NCBI GenBank assembly: GCA_934215405.1
Contig: CAKPZU010000027.1
Location: 1 to 19,345, forward strand
DNA: 19,345 bases
DNA from: an uncultured Bacilli bacterium
GTDB taxonomy: Bacteria; Bacillota_I; Bacilli_A; RFN20; CAG-631
Reading direction: 5' to 3'
Positions 17,078-19,345 of this stretch are shown piece by piece (the first letter of the stretch is position 1; each line of letters starts with the position of its first letter). A model generated the notes under the pieces. It worked only from the letters and a program-made list of their open reading frames with translations, was not told the origin of the DNA and searched no databases. The translations under genes and the position numbers were made by a program.

Positions 17078-18610
17078 TTATTTTATATTTGCCTTTCTAT
17101 TAAATACAATAATTAATAAAGCAAATAAAGAAATTAATTGAATATTTATATTTCCTTTACAGCCTTTTTTTCCTTCCTCTACCTTATCATTTTTAACAAT
17201 AATTACTTCCCTAACTACTTTTTTTGCTTCATGTAAAACATTATTTTCATCAAGGTATGAAGATTTAAATGTTATATAATAAACGCCTTGTGTAATAGGA
17301 ATAAATTTATTACCATTAACCTTTACTTCATTACCTATTGGATCTTCAACTACAACCTTTACTTCACGCGTAATATTGTTTTCATCACTTGCAATACAAG
17401 AAGGAATAATAAATTCTTCATTAGTTTTTCCAGTTTCTTTTACATCTTCAAGTAAAGTAATATCATAACCTTTTATAACATTAATATTTAATGGCTTGGA
17501 ATTTGCTATGTTATTAGCAAAATCTATAACCTCTAAAACCATTTCATATTTTCCAACATCTGGGAAGGATATTTTTTTTATTAAGCTTGATTGAACATCA
17601 ATTTCACCAACGTATGTATATTCACTTTCATTTTCTTTTTTAATTTTTACTTTAGAATTAGCTACTAAATCATCAACAACACTTCCAAAATCACAAGTTG
17701 GATTAACATAAAAATCAGCTTTAGTATTTGGTGTATTTAAGTACTTTTCAATACGCATTGTGTATTCAGTATTTTTACCAATTTTTAAGTCTTTTTCAGT
17801 AATATTAATATCACTTATTATTGGAGCTTGCTTATCAATTAATTTATTATCACTATCTTTAGCAAATGATTGCTTATTAATTTCTTTAAAGTCAACTTCA
17901 TTTATAGTATTTGCTTCAAGCATTTGATGAGCAAACCAAATTTCAATATATGAGGCATTTTTATAATGTTTTTCCATAAAGTCTAAATATTGCTGCTTTT
18001 TATTTCCAATTTCTTCAAGCTCTGAAAATGGCACCATTTTTTCATCCTTCCACTCACAGTTAAATGACATATAATTTGTTGTGTCAAATGATATAGTAAA
18101 GCTTGAATTATTAGTACAGACACCACTTATAAAGCCACCTGAATATGTTTCCCATGATGAAGTTTCACTTTCACAATATTGAATATAGCTGCTTTGCTCG
18201 CCCTCTTTTGTTGAATTGCCTGACCAAATTCTAAAAATGGAATGATAGCCTGTATCAACATTTACAAGATATATGTCATATGGTTTATCAGCAGAAACAT
18301 GATTATCAAGTAATGTGCGAGTCTTATCATCATAATCAGGAATTTGAAATGTCACTTCAGCTTTATTGTTATTTTTAACATTAAATTGTTGCTTAATTCC
18401 AATACCATTAGCATATGGGTCAGCTTCATTATAGCTTCTTATTCCATGTAAGCCTTTTTCATCATAAAATGATTTATTATCATCAATCCAGTTCAAAACA
18501 TTAGCTGGCTCAATTAAATCAATTTTGTTTTCACTAGCATTTAATGTATTAGGATTTGCATTTATTAATAGTGGTAATAATAAAGTACTAAATATAATTG
18601 TCTTTTTCAT
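17078..18610 (-). CDS. Secreted protein of unknown function with GCKG tail
   Basis: I do not recognise the N-terminal domain of this 510-residue protein. Residues 1-26 are a signal peptide (MKKTIIFSTLLLPLLI). The region about 30-260 is Trp/Tyr-rich and beta-like, with several cysteines (near CESETSSWETYSGG, SGVCTNN and FNCEW), reminiscent of a lectin or glycan-binding sandwich but not assignable. From about 265 there are Ig/PKD-like strands (APIISDINITEKDLKIG, then VGKYEMVLEVIDFANNI, then GVYYITF), probably two small spacer domains. The tail has GCKG with Cys484, a hydrophobic helix and NRKANIK. An AAAGGAG site at 18617-18623 overlaps the upstream stop. Sitting directly before GH2 and GH127, it probably binds the same arabino-galacto glycan at the surface; that role is inferred from context only. 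Confidence 0.7.
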   Translation of the reverse strand: MKKTIIFSTLLLPLLINANPNTLNASENKIDLIEPANVLNWIDDNKSFYDEKGLHGIRSYNEADPYANGIGIKQQFNVKNNNKAEVTFQIPDYDDKTRTLLDNHVSADKPYDIYLVNVDTGYHSIFRIWSGNSTKEGEQSSYIQYCESETSSWETYSGGFISGVCTNNSSFTISFDTTNYMSFNCEWKDEKMVPFSELEEIGNKKQQYLDFMEKHYKNASYIEIWFAHQMLEANTINEVDFKEINKQSFAKDSDNKLIDKQAPIISDINITEKDLKIGKNTEYTMRIEKYLNTPNTKADFYVNPTCDFGSVVDDLVANSKVKIKKENESEYTYVGEIDVQSSLIKKISFPDVGKYEMVLEVIDFANNIANSKPLNINVIKGYDITLLEDVKETGKTNEEFIIPSCIASDENNITREVKVVVEDPIGNEVKVNGNKFIPITQGVYYITFKSSYLDENNVLHEAKKVVREVIIVKNDKVEEGKKGCKGNINIQLISLFALLIIVFNRKANIK

Positions 18611-18621
18611 ATTGTTCTCCT

Positions 18622-19266
18622 TTAGTTTAAAAATTCAAATGTATTTGATTTATTAGTATTTGTTTTAATTACCTTTAATTTATAAAGAGTATCTTTTTTT
18701 AAATTAATAGTATTATTAGTTAATGTATAGGTATTATTAATATTAAATGAATTATCATCTAATACATAGCCATCATAATATGTTTTATCTAATGTATTAT
18801 CATTAATAGTAATACTTGCTTCATTTGTAGCATATAAATAAATTTCATCATTATAGTTAATAGCATAGCCAATAGCAGAATTTGTAGTAGTAAATGTATA
18901 GGATGTTTTGCTAGTATTTATTGTTTGACTAATTTCCTTTAATGGCTCATTATTTTTTATATTAAAGCCTGCAATATCTTCACTTTTAGTAGTTATAAGT
19001 AAGGAATTAGCAAGATTTATACCATTAAGCATTGTTTTAGTTAAATCAAATGCTTCTTTACCCTCTAATGTTTTATTATTTAAAATTCCCCAATCATAAT
19101 AATTCCATTCATCAGTAATAACCTTTGGAGTTATTAAGTCATACATTAAATAGCTAGCACCTAAAATATTACTTGTTAAAATTAATGAGGGATTATTAGT
19201 ATAATGACCAGTATTTTCAGCAATTTGAGCAATTGTATTGTATTTATGGTAATGCTTTACTTGCAT
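18622..19266 (-). pseudogene. 5'-truncated clan GH-A glycosidase (arabinofuranosidase-like) remnant
   Basis: The frame is open from 19290, but its first ATG (19264-19266) has no ribosome site and no signal peptide follows. The protein begins in mid-fold. VKHYHKYN at 3-10 looks like a strand-6 His motif, and VITDEWNYYDWG at 49-60 resembles the DEWN nucleophile block of GH51 arabinofuranosidases (Glu53 here). About 150 residues of C-terminal beta domain follow. The first half of the barrel, with the acid/base Glu, is missing, and all the sequence left of the frame in the remaining ~55 bases is non-coding. This looks like a gene cut at its 5' end, still in the operon (11 bases before the next start). 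GH51 is only a suggestion, and another GH-A family is possible. An assembly break could also produce this. Confidence 0.6.
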
Positions 19267-19305
19267 ATCTGAAATAATATTTTTATTAAACTATTAAAAT
19301 ACTTT

Positions 19306-19340
19306 ATGAACCTTATTATATATAAGGTTCATATAAGGTT
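19306..19340. repeat. Palindrome with overlapping direct repeat at the truncation point
   Basis: ATGAACCTTAT (19306-19316) and its exact complement (19322-19332) form an 11-base inverted repeat around TATAT. The 10-base word ATATAAGGTT also occurs twice, at 19320-19329 and 19331-19340, one helical turn apart. Read on the minus strand, TATAAT lies at the centre, so it could be a promoter-operator. It could equally be the end of an inserted or deleted element next to the broken gene. Confidence 0.55.
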
Positions 19341-19345
19341 TCTAT

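Noticed and set aside
1..19345. CRISPR arrays, tRNA or rRNA genes, insertion sequences
   Set aside because: I saw no regularly spaced direct repeats, no cloverleaf or rRNA-like sequence, and no transposase frame. The only tandem repeats are inside protein-coding genes.

Overview
The window is very AT-rich. It uses the standard bacterial stops TAA, TAG and, once, TGA. Most genes have strong AAGGAG-type ribosome binding sites. Secreted proteins carry Gram-positive-style signal peptides or a lipobox, and several carry LamG and InlB-type B-repeat modules. This points to a low-GC monoderm of the Bacilli/Erysipelotrichia/Tenericutes-like group, probably from a gut or other plant-polymer-rich habitat. 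The lineage is an inference from composition and families, not a match to a known genome.

Left arm (1-8727, + strand): a run of glycan-degrading genes. It holds the end of a clan GH-A glycosidase (5' end outside the window), a secreted LamG + SASA-type carbohydrate esterase with InlB-like repeats, a secreted double-LamG protein with three InlB B-repeats, and, after a hairpin, a cytoplasmic GH32 enzyme. A strong bidirectional terminator closes the arm.

Middle (8728-10954): a graveyard followed by one live gene. On the minus strand lie a cyclophilin-like gene broken by two frameshifts and, fused to its tail, the last ~35 codons of an aldo/keto reductase. Divergent from these is a DUF234-type AAA ATPase with its own promoter and a palindrome in its leader. 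A second bidirectional terminator separates it from the right arm.

Right arm (10955-19290, - strand): a tightly packed operon read right to left. It holds a 5'-truncated glycosidase remnant, a secreted protein of unknown function, a GH2 beta-galactosidase, a GH127 beta-L-arabinofuranosidase (start overlapping the GH2 stop) and a Ser/Glu-rich lipoprotein with three copies of a ~125-residue binding-like module. The window ends in a palindrome plus direct repeat next to the point where the first gene loses its 5' end.

Together the two converging arms look like a polysaccharide-utilisation region for an arabinose- and galactose-containing, partly acetylated plant glycan. Surface proteins bind, deacetylate and cut; cytoplasmic GH2, GH127 and GH32 finish imported oligosaccharides. 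No transporter or regulator is visible. The most unusual common thread is a C-terminal tail on three secreted proteins: GCKG, then a hydrophobic helix, then basic residues. It looks like a cysteine-containing sorting signal used in place of LPXTG.
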